DNA of 64,000 nt from Flavobacterium sp. UBA2787 (lineage in GTDB: Bacteria; Bacteroidota; Bacteroidia; Flavobacteriales; Flavobacteriaceae): NCBI GenBank assembly GCA_002352205.1, contig DEHZ01000005.1, positions 1 to 64,000 on the forward strand. The letters are read 5' to 3'. The translations under genes were made by a program, and so were the position numbers. Below the pieces are notes generated by a model. The model was given only the letters and a program-made list of their open reading frames with translations. It was not told the origin of the DNA and did no database searches. Shown in pieces: positions 35,204-45,715 of this stretch (its first letter is position 1; each line of letters starts with the position of its first letter).

Positions 35204-35480
35204 TAAAAAATGTTTGTTCGACAGATTATATCATTTCTTTTACCACTAATTCACTAATAATTTGGGCGTTAAACAATTCGTTATAATTCTAATTTTCATC
35301 AAAGATGAACTAATATAACTTTGTCAGTTAGACTTTTATTTGTGAATTCGTGGCTAATTTACCAAGTTAATTTTGTTTAATATTAATAATCAATTCTATT
35401 AAACTTGGTTAAAACAGTTTCACAAGTTACTTCCTGCGAATTTAATGAAATTTGAAGATACATTTTCCAGAAAACGAAAC

Positions 35481-36452
35481 TTATAAAATCTTTACCGATT
35501 TGAGAATGGATTCTAATTCGTGCATAATGTCACGTTTGGCCAACGAAGGATTATAGCAAAAACCTTCAATCACCAAATAACGATTGTTTTTTTCATCTCG
35601 AATGGCATAATTAATGAATGGTCCGGCCATGTAATCGTTTTTCAATTCCCATGTTCCTTTGGTTTCATAGGTTTTTTTGCCATTCAACATAATATTGAAA
35701 AAATATGGCGAATAGGCAGCTTGCGTAATCATATAAGTGTTGGGAAGTGTGCCTTCAATGTGTTTTTGTCCAATGGAATCACGCATTTGAATGATGTTGG
35801 CAACCGTGTTGGTATCTTTTTGAATCGTACTTAACGGAACTTCATAAATCAACACACTGGCATTTCCGGAAGGAAGTTCTTTTCTAATCCAAAAGAATTT
35901 ATCCTCTTCAATGATATATTTGTAAGCCGTTGGAAGTTTTAAACTGGCTTTAAAATTCTTTTTGATTTTAGCATCGTTCAATAACGACTTGGAAATTCTG
36001 CGTTGATTTTCAGCAATATCCGTTTGCTTGAATTTGTTGATAATTTCCGGCGAATGTTTTTCCAACAAACTCACAATTTCAGCAACCGAACTTCCGGTGA
36101 TATGAGCTACATTTTGCGGTTTGGCAAACTCATTTTCAACCAATTCAAAATCGTTGTTTTCTTTTTTCAATACAACCAAAATATTTCGGCTATTGGTCAT
36201 AAAACCTTCAAATAAGTTGGGAGCGTATTGTTTGATAGTAAACAAGGGTTCTTCTTGCGGTAAACCATCTACCGGAGCGGCGTAAATGTTCCTAATGCTA
36301 TCTCCTACTTCGCCATTCCAAAGTTGGTTTTCGATAATAACCGACAAATGATTGATTTTTCCGGAAGATTCTTTTAGAATATCCTCTCTATTTTCCTCTT
36401 TGCAAGAAATAAACAATGAGGCAACAAACAGTAAAATAACAACTCTTTTCAT
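35481..36452 (-). CDS. DUF4837 family lipoprotein
   Basis: 323 residues with a lipobox LFISC followed by the acidic KEENRED. The body matches DUF4837, including the HLSVIIENQLWNGEVGDSIR opening and the RNILVVL and NNRYLVIEGFCYNP strands. Function is unknown; the family is restricted to Bacteroidota and is regularly found next to a LysM lytic transglycosylase, as here (30 bp downstream of it). A link to cell-wall turnover is a reasonable guess from context. Confidence 0.85.
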   Translation of the reverse strand: MKRVVILLFVASLFISCKEENREDILKESSGKINHLSVIIENQLWNGEVGDSIRNIYAAPVDGLPQEEPLFTIKQYAPNLFEGFMTNSRNILVVLKKENNDFELVENEFAKPQNVAHITGSSVAEIVSLLEKHSPEIINKFKQTDIAENQRRISKSLLNDAKIKKNFKASLKLPTAYKYIIEEDKFFWIRKELPSGNASVLIYEVPLSTIQKDTNTVANIIQMRDSIGQKHIEGTLPNTYMITQAAYSPYFFNIMLNGKKTYETKGTWELKNDYMAGPFINYAIRDEKNNRYLVIEGFCYNPSLAKRDIMHELESILKSVKIL

Positions 36453-36482
36453 GATGGTGTTTTCTGGTGAAATGAACCTTTT

Positions 36483-38429
36483 TTATCCGCTGATTTTAAG
36501 TTTCATTCCCGGTTTAATATTTTTACCACTAATACCGTTCCATTTTTTTAAATCTGACACCGTTACGCCTTTAATTTTTTGCGAAATACTGAATAATGAA
36601 TCACCTTTTTGCACAATATATACTTTTTCAGACTTGTAAGGTGACTGTTTTTCAGGCTTTTTCGCTTTTACTTCTGCCACTACAACTTCTTCATCGGCAG
36701 GAACCATAATTTTTAAAGTTGATCCTAATTTGATGTTATTATCCTCTAATTCATTCCATTCTTTAAGTTCATCAATCGTTACATTATATTTCTTAGCAAT
36801 TGCATTAAGATTTTCGCCATTTTGAACAATGTGATTTTCTGTTTTTTGTTTCACTAAAGCACTCACAAGTAGTTTTGAACCCGACTGAATTGTTTCTTCT
36901 TCAAGGTTGTTCCACTCTTTTAATTCTTCACTCGTTACATCATATTTTTGAGAAATGCTAAATAAGCTTTCTCCTTTTTCAACAACATGAAATTTGGCTG
37001 TTTCGACTGATTTTGATTTTACTTTGATTGTATCGTTTGAAACCACTGCTTTGGAAACAGGAACTTCGACCACTTTTTTAGGAGCAACTGCAACTCGTTC
37101 TTCTTTGATTATTTTAAGACTTCTTCCTGCTGCAATGTTGTTCGATTTTAATCCGTTCCAACGTTTCAATTCTGTGACAGAAACACCATTACGTTGAGCA
37201 ATTAAACCTAACGATTCTCCTCTTTTTACTTTATGGTATTTCGTTTTAGATACGACAGAGGCATCTGAAGAAGCATCTGCTAACATTTCTTGTGAAGAAA
37301 ATGGTTTTTCACGTTTATTAAAATCATAATCGCAATACGCATAGATTTGATTTTCATTCGATGTAAATACCGCTACTTTATCCAATGGTAAACGAACAAA
37401 ATGTTTTTTATCTGTTTGGTAAGGAATAAAATCTCTCTTATACGATGGGTTTAAAAACTGCAATTGTTCCACCGAAATATCTAACAATTCTGAAATTTGT
37501 TTGAACGACATTTTGTTTTTAACCATGATGGTATCTGTCGCAAAATGATTTACAATTGGTTTTTGTGGTACGATACCGTGTTCTTTATGGTATTCAAACA
37601 CATACATTGTTGCCAAAAAAGCAGGAACATATCCTTGGGTTTCTTTTGGTAAAAAAGGTCTGATATTCCAATAGTTTTGCTTTCCACCAGAACGACGGAT
37701 TGCTTTGCTCACGTTTCCTGGTCCGGCATTATAGGATGCTAAAACCAAATCCCAATCGCCAAAGATTTTATACATGTTCACCATATATTGACAAGCAGCA
37801 TCGGTTGCTTTTAACAAATCACTTCGCTCATCGGTAAATGTGTTGATATCAAGATTGTATTGTTTTCCGGTTCCGTACATAAACTGCCATAATCCGGTTG
37901 CTCCGGCTTTAGAAACAGCTCTTGGATTTAAAGCCGACTCAACAACGGCCAAATACTTAATTTCTAAAGGAACATTGTATTTTGCCAACGCTTCTTCAAA
38001 AATCGGGAAGTAATATTGTGACAAAGCCATCAAACGTTCATACGATCTTTTTCTATTTTTAAGATAATGTTTGATGATATTTTCTAAACCAGGATTATAT
38101 TCGATATGAAAAGCAGATTTTGCATCTAACGCTTTTAATCGTTCTTTCAATAATTCGGTTGATAAATCATAATCAACTTTTTCATCAACATTAGTGTTTT
38201 CGATGTCCGCAATCATTTCGCTGTACAAATCCTGATTGCTCAATTCGGTCATCCAACGTTCCTCTACACAAGCAGCAATGTCGTGTTTTTGAAAGGTTGA
38301 TTTAATGGAATCTAAATAGGATAATTTTGGTTCTACAGACACATTTACATCCGCAAGTGTTGATTCTTGGGCATAAAAAGTAGTCGCAGAAAATAGAACA
38401 ACGAGGAGTGTGGTATTTCGTAAATTCAT
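36483..38429 (-). CDS. MltD-like lytic transglycosylase with four LysM domains
   Basis: 648 residues with a signal peptide ending in FYAQ. The SLT domain has the catalytic Glu164 in VVESALNPRAVS, followed by GATGLWQFM and YNAGPGNVSKAI. Four C-terminal LysM modules start near residues 396, 480, 531 and 601 (for example KYHKVKRGESLGLIAQ and KVYIVQKGDSLFSISQ). The enzyme cleaves the glycan strands of peptidoglycan, and the LysM modules anchor it to the wall. The count of four LysM modules is on the high side. It is upstream of, and probably co-transcribed with, the DUF4837 gene. Confidence 0.93.
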   Translation of the reverse strand: MNLRNTTLLVVLFSATTFYAQESTLADVNVSVEPKLSYLDSIKSTFQKHDIAACVEERWMTELSNQDLYSEMIADIENTNVDEKVDYDLSTELLKERLKALDAKSAFHIEYNPGLENIIKHYLKNRKRSYERLMALSQYYFPIFEEALAKYNVPLEIKYLAVVESALNPRAVSKAGATGLWQFMYGTGKQYNLDINTFTDERSDLLKATDAACQYMVNMYKIFGDWDLVLASYNAGPGNVSKAIRRSGGKQNYWNIRPFLPKETQGYVPAFLATMYVFEYHKEHGIVPQKPIVNHFATDTIMVKNKMSFKQISELLDISVEQLQFLNPSYKRDFIPYQTDKKHFVRLPLDKVAVFTSNENQIYAYCDYDFNKREKPFSSQEMLADASSDASVVSKTKYHKVKRGESLGLIAQRNGVSVTELKRWNGLKSNNIAAGRSLKIIKEERVAVAPKKVVEVPVSKAVVSNDTIKVKSKSVETAKFHVVEKGESLFSISQKYDVTSEELKEWNNLEEETIQSGSKLLVSALVKQKTENHIVQNGENLNAIAKKYNVTIDELKEWNELEDNNIKLGSTLKIMVPADEEVVVAEVKAKKPEKQSPYKSEKVYIVQKGDSLFSISQKIKGVTVSDLKKWNGISGKNIKPGMKLKISG

Positions 38430-38475
38430 TTTTTCGTGGTTAATGTTTTATTTGTCAATAGATTAAGCGTACTTG

Positions 38476-38483
38476 CAAACATA
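38476..38483 (-). promoter_or_regulatory. -7 box for the lytic transglycosylase operon
   Basis: On the minus strand this reads TATGTTTG, 47 bp before the ATG at 38429. No matching -33 TTG was seen. Confidence 0.42.
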
Positions 38484-38531
38484 ATTAAGTTAAACGTTAT
38501 AAGTTGTTTATTTATTGTTAAAAAACTTTTT

Positions 38532-39719
38532 TTAACTCAAAATTGCAGCAATACCTGGTAATGTTCGTCCTTCCAGCATCTCTAACATCGCTCCACCACC
38601 TGTGGAGACATAGCTCATTTTTGGTTCTAATCCGAATTGTTTTACTGCGGCTACAGAATCTCCTCCACCAACAAGTGAAAAAGCTCCGTTTGCAGTTGCT
38701 TCAGCAATATAATTTCCTAACGTGATTGTTCCTTTGGCAAACGTTTCCATTTCAAAAACACCCAATGGACCGTTCCATAAAATTGTTTTGGAATTCATAA
38801 TCACTTCTTTGAAATTTTCTAACGATTTTGGTCCGGCATCCAAACCTTGCCATCCGTCCGGAATTTCGCGAACGTCGACAATTTTGGTATTCGCATCGTT
38901 TGAAAAAGCATCGGCAGCCACCACATCAACAGGTATGTGAATGTGCACATTTTTTTCTTTCGCTAAATGCAAAATATCCAAAGCCATTTGCATTTTATCA
39001 TCTTCGCAGATTGAATCGCCTACTTTTCCGCCTAAGGCTTTCACGAATGTAAACGTCATTCCGCCACCAATAATCATGTGATCTACTTTGTCTAAAATAT
39101 TTTCAATAACTGTGATTTTTGACGAAACTTTTGATCCGCCTAAAATGGCTGTTACCGGCTTTTCGCTATCTTTTAAAACTTTGTTTAAGCTTTCAATTTC
39201 TTTGGCCAATAAAGTTCCGAAACATTTATCATTCGGAAAAAATTGAGCAATGATAGTTGTTGAAGCGTGTGCTCGGTGAGCTGTTCCAAATGCATCGTTC
39301 ACATAAATATCACCTAAAGAGGCTAATTTTTTAGAAAAATCGACATCACCGGCTTCTTCTTCTTTATAAAAACGAAGGTTTTCTAATAATAAAACTTCGC
39401 CTGGTTTTAAATCTGCAGCGGCTTTTTCGGCAACACTTCCAATGCAATCAGGGGCAAATTTCACTTTAACTCCCAGAACTTCTTCTGTTTTTGCAACAAT
39501 ATGTTTGAGTGAATATTTTTCTTCAACACCTTTTGGTCTTCCTAAATGCGACATTAAAATCACGCTACCGCCGTCGGCTAAAATTTTATCGATGGTTGGT
39601 TTTGCTCCTTCAATTCGATTGACATCTGTTACATTGAAATCTTCATCTAACGGAACATTAAAATCAACACGAACTAATGCTTTTTTATTTTTAAAATTGA
39701 AGTCGAACAACGTTTTCAT
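38532..39719 (-). CDS. pgk: Phosphoglycerate kinase
   Basis: 395 residues from the ATG at 39719. It catalyses 1,3-bisphosphoglycerate + ADP to 3-phosphoglycerate + ATP in glycolysis. Motifs include [41 protein letters not shown] and the C-terminal [12 protein letters not shown]. The frame stays open to another ATG at 39755, but that start would lie inside the -7 box at 39760-39753 and would add an atypical N-terminus, so 39719 is chosen. The gene appears monocistronic. Confidence 0.97.
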   Translation of the reverse strand: MKTLFDFNFKNKKALVRVDFNVPLDEDFNVTDVNRIEGAKPTIDKILADGGSVILMSHLGRPKGVEEKYSLKHIVAKTEEVLGVKVKFAPDCIGSVAEKAAADLKPGEVLLLENLRFYKEEEAGDVDFSKKLASLGDIYVNDAFGTAHRAHASTTIIAQFFPNDKCFGTLLAKEIESLNKVLKDSEKPVTAILGGSKVSSKITVIENILDKVDHMIIGGGMTFTFVKALGGKVGDSICEDDKMQMALDILHLAKEKNVHIHIPVDVVAADAFSNDANTKIVDVREIPDGWQGLDAGPKSLENFKEVIMNSKTILWNGPLGVFEMETFAKGTITLGNYIAEATANGAFSLVGGGDSVAAVKQFGLEPKMSYVSTGGGAMLEMLEGRTLPGIAAILS

Positions 39720-39752
39720 GGTTTTATAGTTTTTATTTTTTAAAAGTAAAGA

Positions 39753-39760
39753 CAAATATA
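39753..39760 (-). promoter_or_regulatory. -7 box for pgk
   Basis: On the minus strand this reads TATATTTG, a perfect match, 34 bp before the chosen ATG. Confidence 0.5.
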
Positions 39761-39803
39761 AAATTTTAGAATTTAATAGGATTGATAATAATCATGTTTG
39801 CGA

Positions 39804-41663
39804 TTATTTGTTCATGTTTACTACTAAAATCCAAGTTTCTTCGGTATATAAATTATTCAATTTATTTTCTATTAGCTTTTCTGCTTCTTCTCTAGAAGTT
39901 ACATAGCCCAAATAAACATACATGTAATTATTAGCGGGATTGGTAAAATAATTTGGATTTAATCCTTTGTCTCGTAGACTTTTCATAAATCGAGCTGCAT
40001 TTACTCTTTCGTTAAACACATTTACCACTAAATAATATCCTTTTGGCGAGTCAATATCGTTTAAAACTTCTACTGATTTATTTTCTTTAGGTATTTCTGA
40101 TTTAACTGCTTCAGGAGCAACAACTATAGGATTTATTTTTGACTTAACTTCATCTGATTTAGTGACAGTTGTAACATCCGGTTTTACAGCAGTTTTTGGT
40201 TCATCTTTTTTAACAACAGCTTCGTTTTTTGTAATTGGTGGTGTTAAAACTTCTTTTTTGGTTTCCGGTTTTGAAGCTTCAACAGGTTTTGTCTCTTGCT
40301 TTATTTCTTTTACTTCGTTAATCTTTTCGTTTTGTTCAGCAATTTGTTTTGAATTTTCTAAAGTTTCCTGACTAAACGCTTCTTTAGCTTTTATAGCCAA
40401 CAAGGTAGCAGTCGAATCTTCTGCAGTTTGATTTTGCACTATTTCCTCATTTGTATTTTTATCAAATACTTTGAACTTATTATCTTCATAAACCAATTTA
40501 GTGTTGTCCGCTGTTGCTATTGTCGCTGGTTTTGTTTCAATAGCCATAGCACTAAAAAAAAGATAAAATACATCTCCCGACGACTTGAATCGAACGGTGG
40601 CTTCGTCTGCATTGTTACCAATAAAACGGTTATTGTAATTTGATAATGTGGTTAAAAATGAGTCGTAACCCAACGTGTTTTTACCATCGGGAATGCGGTA
40701 TTTAAAATGTTCATCTTCGATGGTAATGGAACTATCGAAAAAATTACTGTATCGACGTGTAACTGTTTTAACGTTTGTAAAATCTTTGTTTTTTGATGAA
40801 CCAAACATGAACAAATCGCCATCTACTTTAAAATCTCCTTCTAATGCTGCACCGGCTAATTTTACCTGAACATTTCCTTGCGGTTGGGTTTTGAAACCTT
40901 TGAAAACCACATTCACACTTTCACTGGAAGCTCCGGCAAAACCATCATGTGAAACAATGAATTTTTCACTCATTGATGCATCTTCATACACAAAAATCAT
41001 TGTCCAACCCGCAGCAGAACCACCAATGAGCGTTCCTTGTGTAGCTCGAACATTCGCCACCATATAAAACCCAAACGGATTATCAAGAGCTTTGACTTGT
41101 TCTGTAATATCTGCATATACCGCATAAGGGGCAGCGTCTTTAAATTCTCTGTGCTTTAAACCATCAAAGATAATTTCGCCTTTAACTGTTGAATATTCTT
41201 TTTGATCGGGAAATTTCACCAAAACTTCTTCAAAAGGCTCTCTGGTGTTATCGAAAGCTACAAATTTATCTTCTCCTTTTTTGTAGCCGCTTTCATATTT
41301 GTAGGTGGCTGACCAATATAGTCCTGCATAAACAATTTTTTTTGCCGCTTCATTTTTTTGAAATAACGCTGCACTACTCGAAGAAAAAGTTTGTTTATCG
41401 GTATCAATATCAATGTATTCCATATCAATTTCATCGTTGGTAATAGCATCAATACTTTGGTCGTTGTACGGATCGTTAGGGGAATTTTTTTTATCAATCC
41501 TATTTAGAATGGAATTGGCAATAATAGTCATATCGCCTTTTATGTTCGCTTTGTATCGCTCTTTAAAAGGGACGGCCATTTGAGCATGGCACCAATTGAC
41601 ACAGATAAAAAAAAGTATTAAAAATAAATTTTTATATCTTTTACGGTTCATAAATTTACTCAT
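39804..41663 (-). CDS. Exported SPOR-domain protein with an unnamed N-terminal domain
   Basis: 619 residues; an internal Met at residue 5 is an equally good start. A signal peptide ends in CHAQ. Residues about 30-370 form a large beta-rich domain (AGLYWSATYKYESGYKKG, GGSAAGWTMIFVYED) of the type seen in large secreted Bacteroidota proteins. A Glu/Lys/Thr/Val-rich linker of about 150 residues follows. The last 80 residues are a SPOR domain (GYYLVVNVFNERVNAARFM, YVYLGYVTSREEAEKLI), which binds denuded peptidoglycan at division sites. An envelope or septal role is likely. Confidence 0.82.
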   Translation of the reverse strand: MSKFMNRKRYKNLFLILFFICVNWCHAQMAVPFKERYKANIKGDMTIIANSILNRIDKKNSPNDPYNDQSIDAITNDEIDMEYIDIDTDKQTFSSSSAALFQKNEAAKKIVYAGLYWSATYKYESGYKKGEDKFVAFDNTREPFEEVLVKFPDQKEYSTVKGEIIFDGLKHREFKDAAPYAVYADITEQVKALDNPFGFYMVANVRATQGTLIGGSAAGWTMIFVYEDASMSEKFIVSHDGFAGASSESVNVVFKGFKTQPQGNVQVKLAGAALEGDFKVDGDLFMFGSSKNKDFTNVKTVTRRYSNFFDSSITIEDEHFKYRIPDGKNTLGYDSFLTTLSNYNNRFIGNNADEATVRFKSSGDVFYLFFSAMAIETKPATIATADNTKLVYEDNKFKVFDKNTNEEIVQNQTAEDSTATLLAIKAKEAFSQETLENSKQIAEQNEKINEVKEIKQETKPVEASKPETKKEVLTPPITKNEAVVKKDEPKTAVKPDVTTVTKSDEVKSKINPIVVAPEAVKSEIPKENKSVEVLNDIDSPKGYYLVVNVFNERVNAARFMKSLRDKGLNPNYFTNPANNYMYVYLGYVTSREEAEKLIENKLNNLYTEETWILVVNMNK

Positions 41664-41706
41664 TATATGAGGAGCAATTTTAGATTTGGGACTACTAATT
41701 TGGGCT

Positions 41707-41714
41707 CAAAGGTA
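41707..41714 (-). promoter_or_regulatory. -7 box for the SPOR-domain protein gene
   Basis: On the minus strand this reads TACCTTTG, a perfect match, 44 bp before the ATG at 41663. Confidence 0.42.
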
Positions 41715-41866
41715 CTAAAGCCTAACGATAAAATGCATATTTTACCGATTAAAGTGCCAAAAATGGTTTCTTTTTTCATACAAACAAAATAATTTAACTT
41801 GAATTTGTTAAAATTTGTATTTTTAAATATACAAAACAAACCCGTTTATCGGCAAAAAAAATAATT

Positions 41867-41874
41867 TATATTTG
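41867..41874 (+). promoter_or_regulatory. -7 box immediately upstream of holB (leaderless arrangement)
   Basis: TATATTTG ends 4 nt before the ATG at 41879, the same spacing as at rnpA, so the mRNA is predicted to begin at the start codon. Confidence 0.48.
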
Positions 41875-41878
41875 CTTT

Positions 41879-43027
41879 ATGCAATTTACACAATTATTAG
41901 GCCAAGACCATATAAAAAATCATTTAACTCGCAGTGTTCAATTGGGAAGGATTCCGCATGCACAACTTTTTGTTGGTCCGGAAGGCTCAGGAACATTGGC
42001 TATGGCAATCGCATATGCTCAATATCTGTTGTGCAACAATACCGGAAATGAAAATTCAGGCGGAAACGAAGCTTGTAATCTTAAATTTCAACATTTTGCA
42101 CATCCGGATTTGCATTTTATTTATCCAACTGTTACTACAGATGACGTTAAAACTAAACCCAAAAGCATTGATTTTATTCAAGATTGGCGAACTTTTTTAG
42201 CAGAAAACATTTACGGTGGTTTGTTTGATTGGTTCAAAATTTTGGGTGTAGAAAACAAACAAGGTGAAATTCGTGTAGATGATGCTCAAGAAATTGTGAA
42301 AACACTTTCTCTTAAATCGTACGAAGGCGGTTATAAAGTGATGATTATTTGGATGGCGGATAAAATGAACATTGCCGCTTCGAACAAATTGCTGAAAATT
42401 TTAGAAGAACCGACTGATAGAACGGTTTTTATCTTAATTACCGAAAAAGAAGAAGATTTGATTCAAACCATTCGTTCACGTTGTCAGGTGTTGGATTTTA
42501 ACGGACTTCCGGAAAGTGTGATTGCCGAAGCGTTGATAGAGAAACTACAACTTGACCCAAAAACAGCCACAAAAATTGCTCATCAAGCCCAAGGAAATTA
42601 CAACAAAGCCTTAAAATTATTGAGCGATGACAATGAAGATTTGCCTTTTGAACAATGGTTTGTGCTTTGGGTTCGTGCCGCTTTTAAAGCCAAAGGAAAC
42701 GCCGCCGCTATTCACGAATTAATTACTTGGAGCGAAGAAATTGCCAAATTGGGCCGCGAAACGCAAAAGAAATTTTTATCTTTTTGTATTGAAATGTTTA
42801 GACAGGCGTTGTTGCTGAATTATCAAGCGACATCGTTGGTTTATTTGGAGCCGAAAGTGGAAAAATTTAAACTGGAAAATTTTGCTCCGTTTGTAAACGG
42901 AAATAATATCTTGGATATTTATAAAGAACTCAACGATGCCATGTATCACATTGAACGCAATGGCAATGCGAAGATTATTTTAACCGATTTATCAATTAAA
43001 TTGACTCGTTTAATTCATAAAAAATAA
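41879..43027 (+). CDS. holB: DNA polymerase III delta' subunit
   Basis: A 382-residue AAA+ clamp-loader subunit. The opening LLGQDHIKNHLTRSVQLGRI and the core HPDLHFIYPTV, KLLKILEEPTDRTVFIL and TIRSRCQVL (SRC arginine-finger motif) are typical. The Walker A position reads GPEGSGTL, lacking the Lys-Thr of an active P-loop, as expected for a delta' that does not hydrolyse ATP. The usual four-cysteine zinc knuckle is reduced to scattered cysteines (LLCNNTG...EACNL). The gene has a predicted leaderless promoter and is followed 4 bp later by a DoxX gene. Confidence 0.92.
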   Translation: MQFTQLLGQDHIKNHLTRSVQLGRIPHAQLFVGPEGSGTLAMAIAYAQYLLCNNTGNENSGGNEACNLKFQHFAHPDLHFIYPTVTTDDVKTKPKSIDFIQDWRTFLAENIYGGLFDWFKILGVENKQGEIRVDDAQEIVKTLSLKSYEGGYKVMIIWMADKMNIAASNKLLKILEEPTDRTVFILITEKEEDLIQTIRSRCQVLDFNGLPESVIAEALIEKLQLDPKTATKIAHQAQGNYNKALKLLSDDNEDLPFEQWFVLWVRAAFKAKGNAAAIHELITWSEEIAKLGRETQKKFLSFCIEMFRQALLLNYQATSLVYLEPKVEKFKLENFAPFVNGNNILDIYKELNDAMYHIERNGNAKIILTDLSIKLTRLIHKK

Positions 43028-43031
43028 ACGC

Positions 43032-43415
43032 ATGAACAACCCCGCCTCTTTTCTGATTTTGCTACTTTTAACCGTTACTTTTTTGCAGTCCGGTTATGAT
43101 AAATTGTTTTATTGGAAAGACAATTTGGCTTGGTTAAAAGAACATTTTTCTAAAACCGTTATCAAAAATATGGTTCCACAAGCATTGGCTTTTGTATTGC
43201 TTTTGGAATTAGTAACCGTAATTTTAGCCATTGCCGGCTTGATTCAATTGCTGTATAACGGCAACCGTGAATATGGTTTTTATGCCGCCATAATGAGTTG
43301 TGTAACGTTACTTTTTTTACTTTTCGGTCAACGTTTAGCCAAAGATTATGATGGTGCCAGAACGATTGTGATTTATTATATTCCGGCTGTTTTGGCAGTG
43401 TATTGGCTGAATTAA
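43032..43415 (+). CDS. DoxX-family membrane protein
   Basis: 127 residues with four hydrophobic helices (FLILLLLTVTFLQSGYDKL, ALAFVLLLELVTVILAIAGL, YAAIMSCVTLLFLLFG and VIYYIPAVLAVYWL). The QSGYDKLFYWKDNLAWLKEHF block is typical of the DoxX/SURF4-like family. It is an inner-membrane protein of uncertain function; some members are linked to redox or thiol stress. It starts 4 bp after holB and is presumably in the same transcript. Confidence 0.85.
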   Translation: MNNPASFLILLLLTVTFLQSGYDKLFYWKDNLAWLKEHFSKTVIKNMVPQALAFVLLLELVTVILAIAGLIQLLYNGNREYGFYAAIMSCVTLLFLLFGQRLAKDYDGARTIVIYYIPAVLAVYWLN

Positions 43416-43438
43416 GAGATTTAAAAAATTAAATCAAA

Positions 43439-45715
43439 TTACAAACTCGCTTTAAACATCCTCAACTCGTCCCACGTAAATCGATCGCCTACTTGTTCTT
43501 TTAAAGCGGTCAAGCTTTCTTCGTTGTAGCCTTTGAACGCGGCTGCCAATTGCTCTATTTTGTCTTCGGGCAACACTTCTGTAATAGAAATAGTTCCGGC
43601 TTGAATAAGCTTGGCTAAATGGCCATAAATCGTTTGTGTGGTTAGAACACGAATTTTAGCAATTTCTTTTACAGAGTTTTTCTCTTGCCATAATTCGTAG
43701 GTTTCCTGTAAAGTTGATTTCTTCGGTTCTTTGGTTTTTTTCTTTTTTGGAAGGTATTGATATGGATCAAAATCAGCTTCTTCCTCTTCTTCGATTAATG
43801 TGCTTTGAATGGATTTATAATGTTCAACCACGTTTTCAACTAGAATACTTCGGTAGTTTTGAATTTCGTTGGAAGTTAAATTTTCCTTGTTGATTTCTTT
43901 TCCTTCCGATAAAACATCCACCATTTTAACAGCTTTAAACAATTGAAGAACGGTTTTTAGTGTACCTTCTTCTAGTTCATTCAACTCGGTGTAGAATTCT
44001 TTGACTCTTTTTTTACGTTTGACTTCTTCCATTTTCAAAAGTAAATCAAACATAATTTCATTTAATTTTGGAAGGAAATAGTCTTTAGCTGCTTTCACTC
44101 TTTCTGCAATAAAAGGAATATTGACATCATCAGCGTGAAAAAGTTTGTCTAGTTGAGATCTGAATTTTTTTGCCGGATCTTCTAATTTTGAAACTTTCTG
44201 TTCTTGAATTTCTGCCCAGTTTTGATGCTTTGATTTTTCTGATTTTTCAGCATCGCTATTATAACTAAAGCGATGATTTCGCCATTGTTGAGCAATTGCT
44301 TCCCAATCAAAACTATTCTTAATGTATTGAAGAATAAACCGTTGCGTTTCTTTTTGTAAAGCATTCACGATTGTTTCTTCATCTGCTTTATTTTCAGCAT
44401 ATTGCATTACATCTTGGTCGTTGGAAATGCCGTTCATTTGAATTGGCTTCAACAAAACCAAACCTTCCAATGATCGTAAGCGTGAAAGTGCCACATAGGC
44501 TTGTCCCGGTAAAAATACTTGTGAAACATCCAAAACAGCTTTGTCAAACGTTAATCCCTGACTTTTGTGCACCGTGATTGCCCAAGCCAATTTTATCGGA
44601 TAATGAACAAATGTGCCGAGTGTTTCTTCGTCAATTTCTTTGGTATTTTCGTTAACAGAATAGCGAATGTTTTTCCATTCGTATTTTTCAACTTCGATGG
44701 TTTTATTTTCTTCCGGAAAGTGCACAATTATTTCTGCTTCGGATAATGATTTGATGAAACCCATTTTCCCATTAAAATAATTCTTATCCGCTGACAAATC
44801 GTTTTTAATAAACATAATTTGAGCACCCACTTTCAACTGAAGAATTTCTTCTACGGGATAAATTTTTTCGGGAAAATCGCCCACTATTTCAGGTTTAAAA
44901 CGATAACATTTTCCTTCCAATTCCTCTAATGATTCGGCATTAATCGAATCGGCTTTGGCATTATGAGTTGTTAAAGTAATGTATCCTTTATTGGCTTTGA
45001 TGTCGAAATTGGGTTTTACAAAATCATTTAGCACCACCATGTCTTGTGGCGTAATGGTGTTGTTGCGAAGGTTGTTTAAAACCGAAATAAACCGCTCATC
45101 CGTTTGACGAAAAATCTTTGATAATTCAATGTACAACGGTGGCTTTTCTTGAATAACTTTTGCATTAAAAAAGAAAATTCCGCGGTAATATTTTCGTAAA
45201 ACTTGCCATTCATCATTTTTAACAACGGGTGGCAATTGGAGTAAATCGCCAATAAAAAGCACTTGCACTCCACCAAAAGGAATGTCTCTTCGGCGAACTT
45301 TTCGTAGCATAAAGTCGATGGCATCTAATAAATCAGCTCGAAGCATGCTGACTTCGTCAATAATGAGCAGTTCCATATTGAGCATCACCGATTTCTTTTG
45401 GCCGCTCATCTTAAAATGCTTCACTAAGGTATTTTTAGTCTCGAATTTTTGGTGTTGTGAAATGCTTGAACCGGCGATATTTTCTGGGATAAAACCTCCA
45501 AAAGGAAGTTGAAACATCGAGTGAATTGTAACTCCACCAGCGTTTAAAGCAGCTATTCCCGTGGGAGCAACTACAACCGTATTTTTATGAGTTGTTTGAA
45601 TGATTTTCCGCAACAAAGTGGTTTTTCCTGTTCCGGCTTTTCCCGTTAGAAAAATAGAGCGTTGCGTTTGATTGATAAATTGCAGGACTTGGCGTGCATC
45701 GTTTGTAATTTCCAT
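43439..45715 (-). CDS. Pif1/RecD-like SF1B DNA helicase with C-terminal HTH domain
   Basis: 758 residues. Walker A is GKAGTGKTT (25-33), then APTGIAALNAGGVTIHSMF, the DE motif LLIIDEVSML, and late helicase motifs AWAITVHKSQGLTFDKAV and GQAYVALSRLRSLEGL. This is the Pif1/RecD2-type superfamily 1B core. After a charged helical linker (about 470-690) the C-terminus carries a helix-turn-helix (VLTTQTIYGHLAKLIQAG), as in the common Bacteroidota helicase with HTH_40 domain. It is likely to act in replication or repair. It is convergent with the DoxX gene. Confidence 0.92.
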   Translation of the reverse strand: MEITNDARQVLQFINQTQRSIFLTGKAGTGKTTLLRKIIQTTHKNTVVVAPTGIAALNAGGVTIHSMFQLPFGGFIPENIAGSSISQHQKFETKNTLVKHFKMSGQKKSVMLNMELLIIDEVSMLRADLLDAIDFMLRKVRRRDIPFGGVQVLFIGDLLQLPPVVKNDEWQVLRKYYRGIFFFNAKVIQEKPPLYIELSKIFRQTDERFISVLNNLRNNTITPQDMVVLNDFVKPNFDIKANKGYITLTTHNAKADSINAESLEELEGKCYRFKPEIVGDFPEKIYPVEEILQLKVGAQIMFIKNDLSADKNYFNGKMGFIKSLSEAEIIVHFPEENKTIEVEKYEWKNIRYSVNENTKEIDEETLGTFVHYPIKLAWAITVHKSQGLTFDKAVLDVSQVFLPGQAYVALSRLRSLEGLVLLKPIQMNGISNDQDVMQYAENKADEETIVNALQKETQRFILQYIKNSFDWEAIAQQWRNHRFSYNSDAEKSEKSKHQNWAEIQEQKVSKLEDPAKKFRSQLDKLFHADDVNIPFIAERVKAAKDYFLPKLNEIMFDLLLKMEEVKRKKRVKEFYTELNELEEGTLKTVLQLFKAVKMVDVLSEGKEINKENLTSNEIQNYRSILVENVVEHYKSIQSTLIEEEEEADFDPYQYLPKKKKTKEPKKSTLQETYELWQEKNSVKEIAKIRVLTTQTIYGHLAKLIQAGTISITEVLPEDKIEQLAAAFKGYNEESLTALKEQVGDRFTWDELRMFKASL

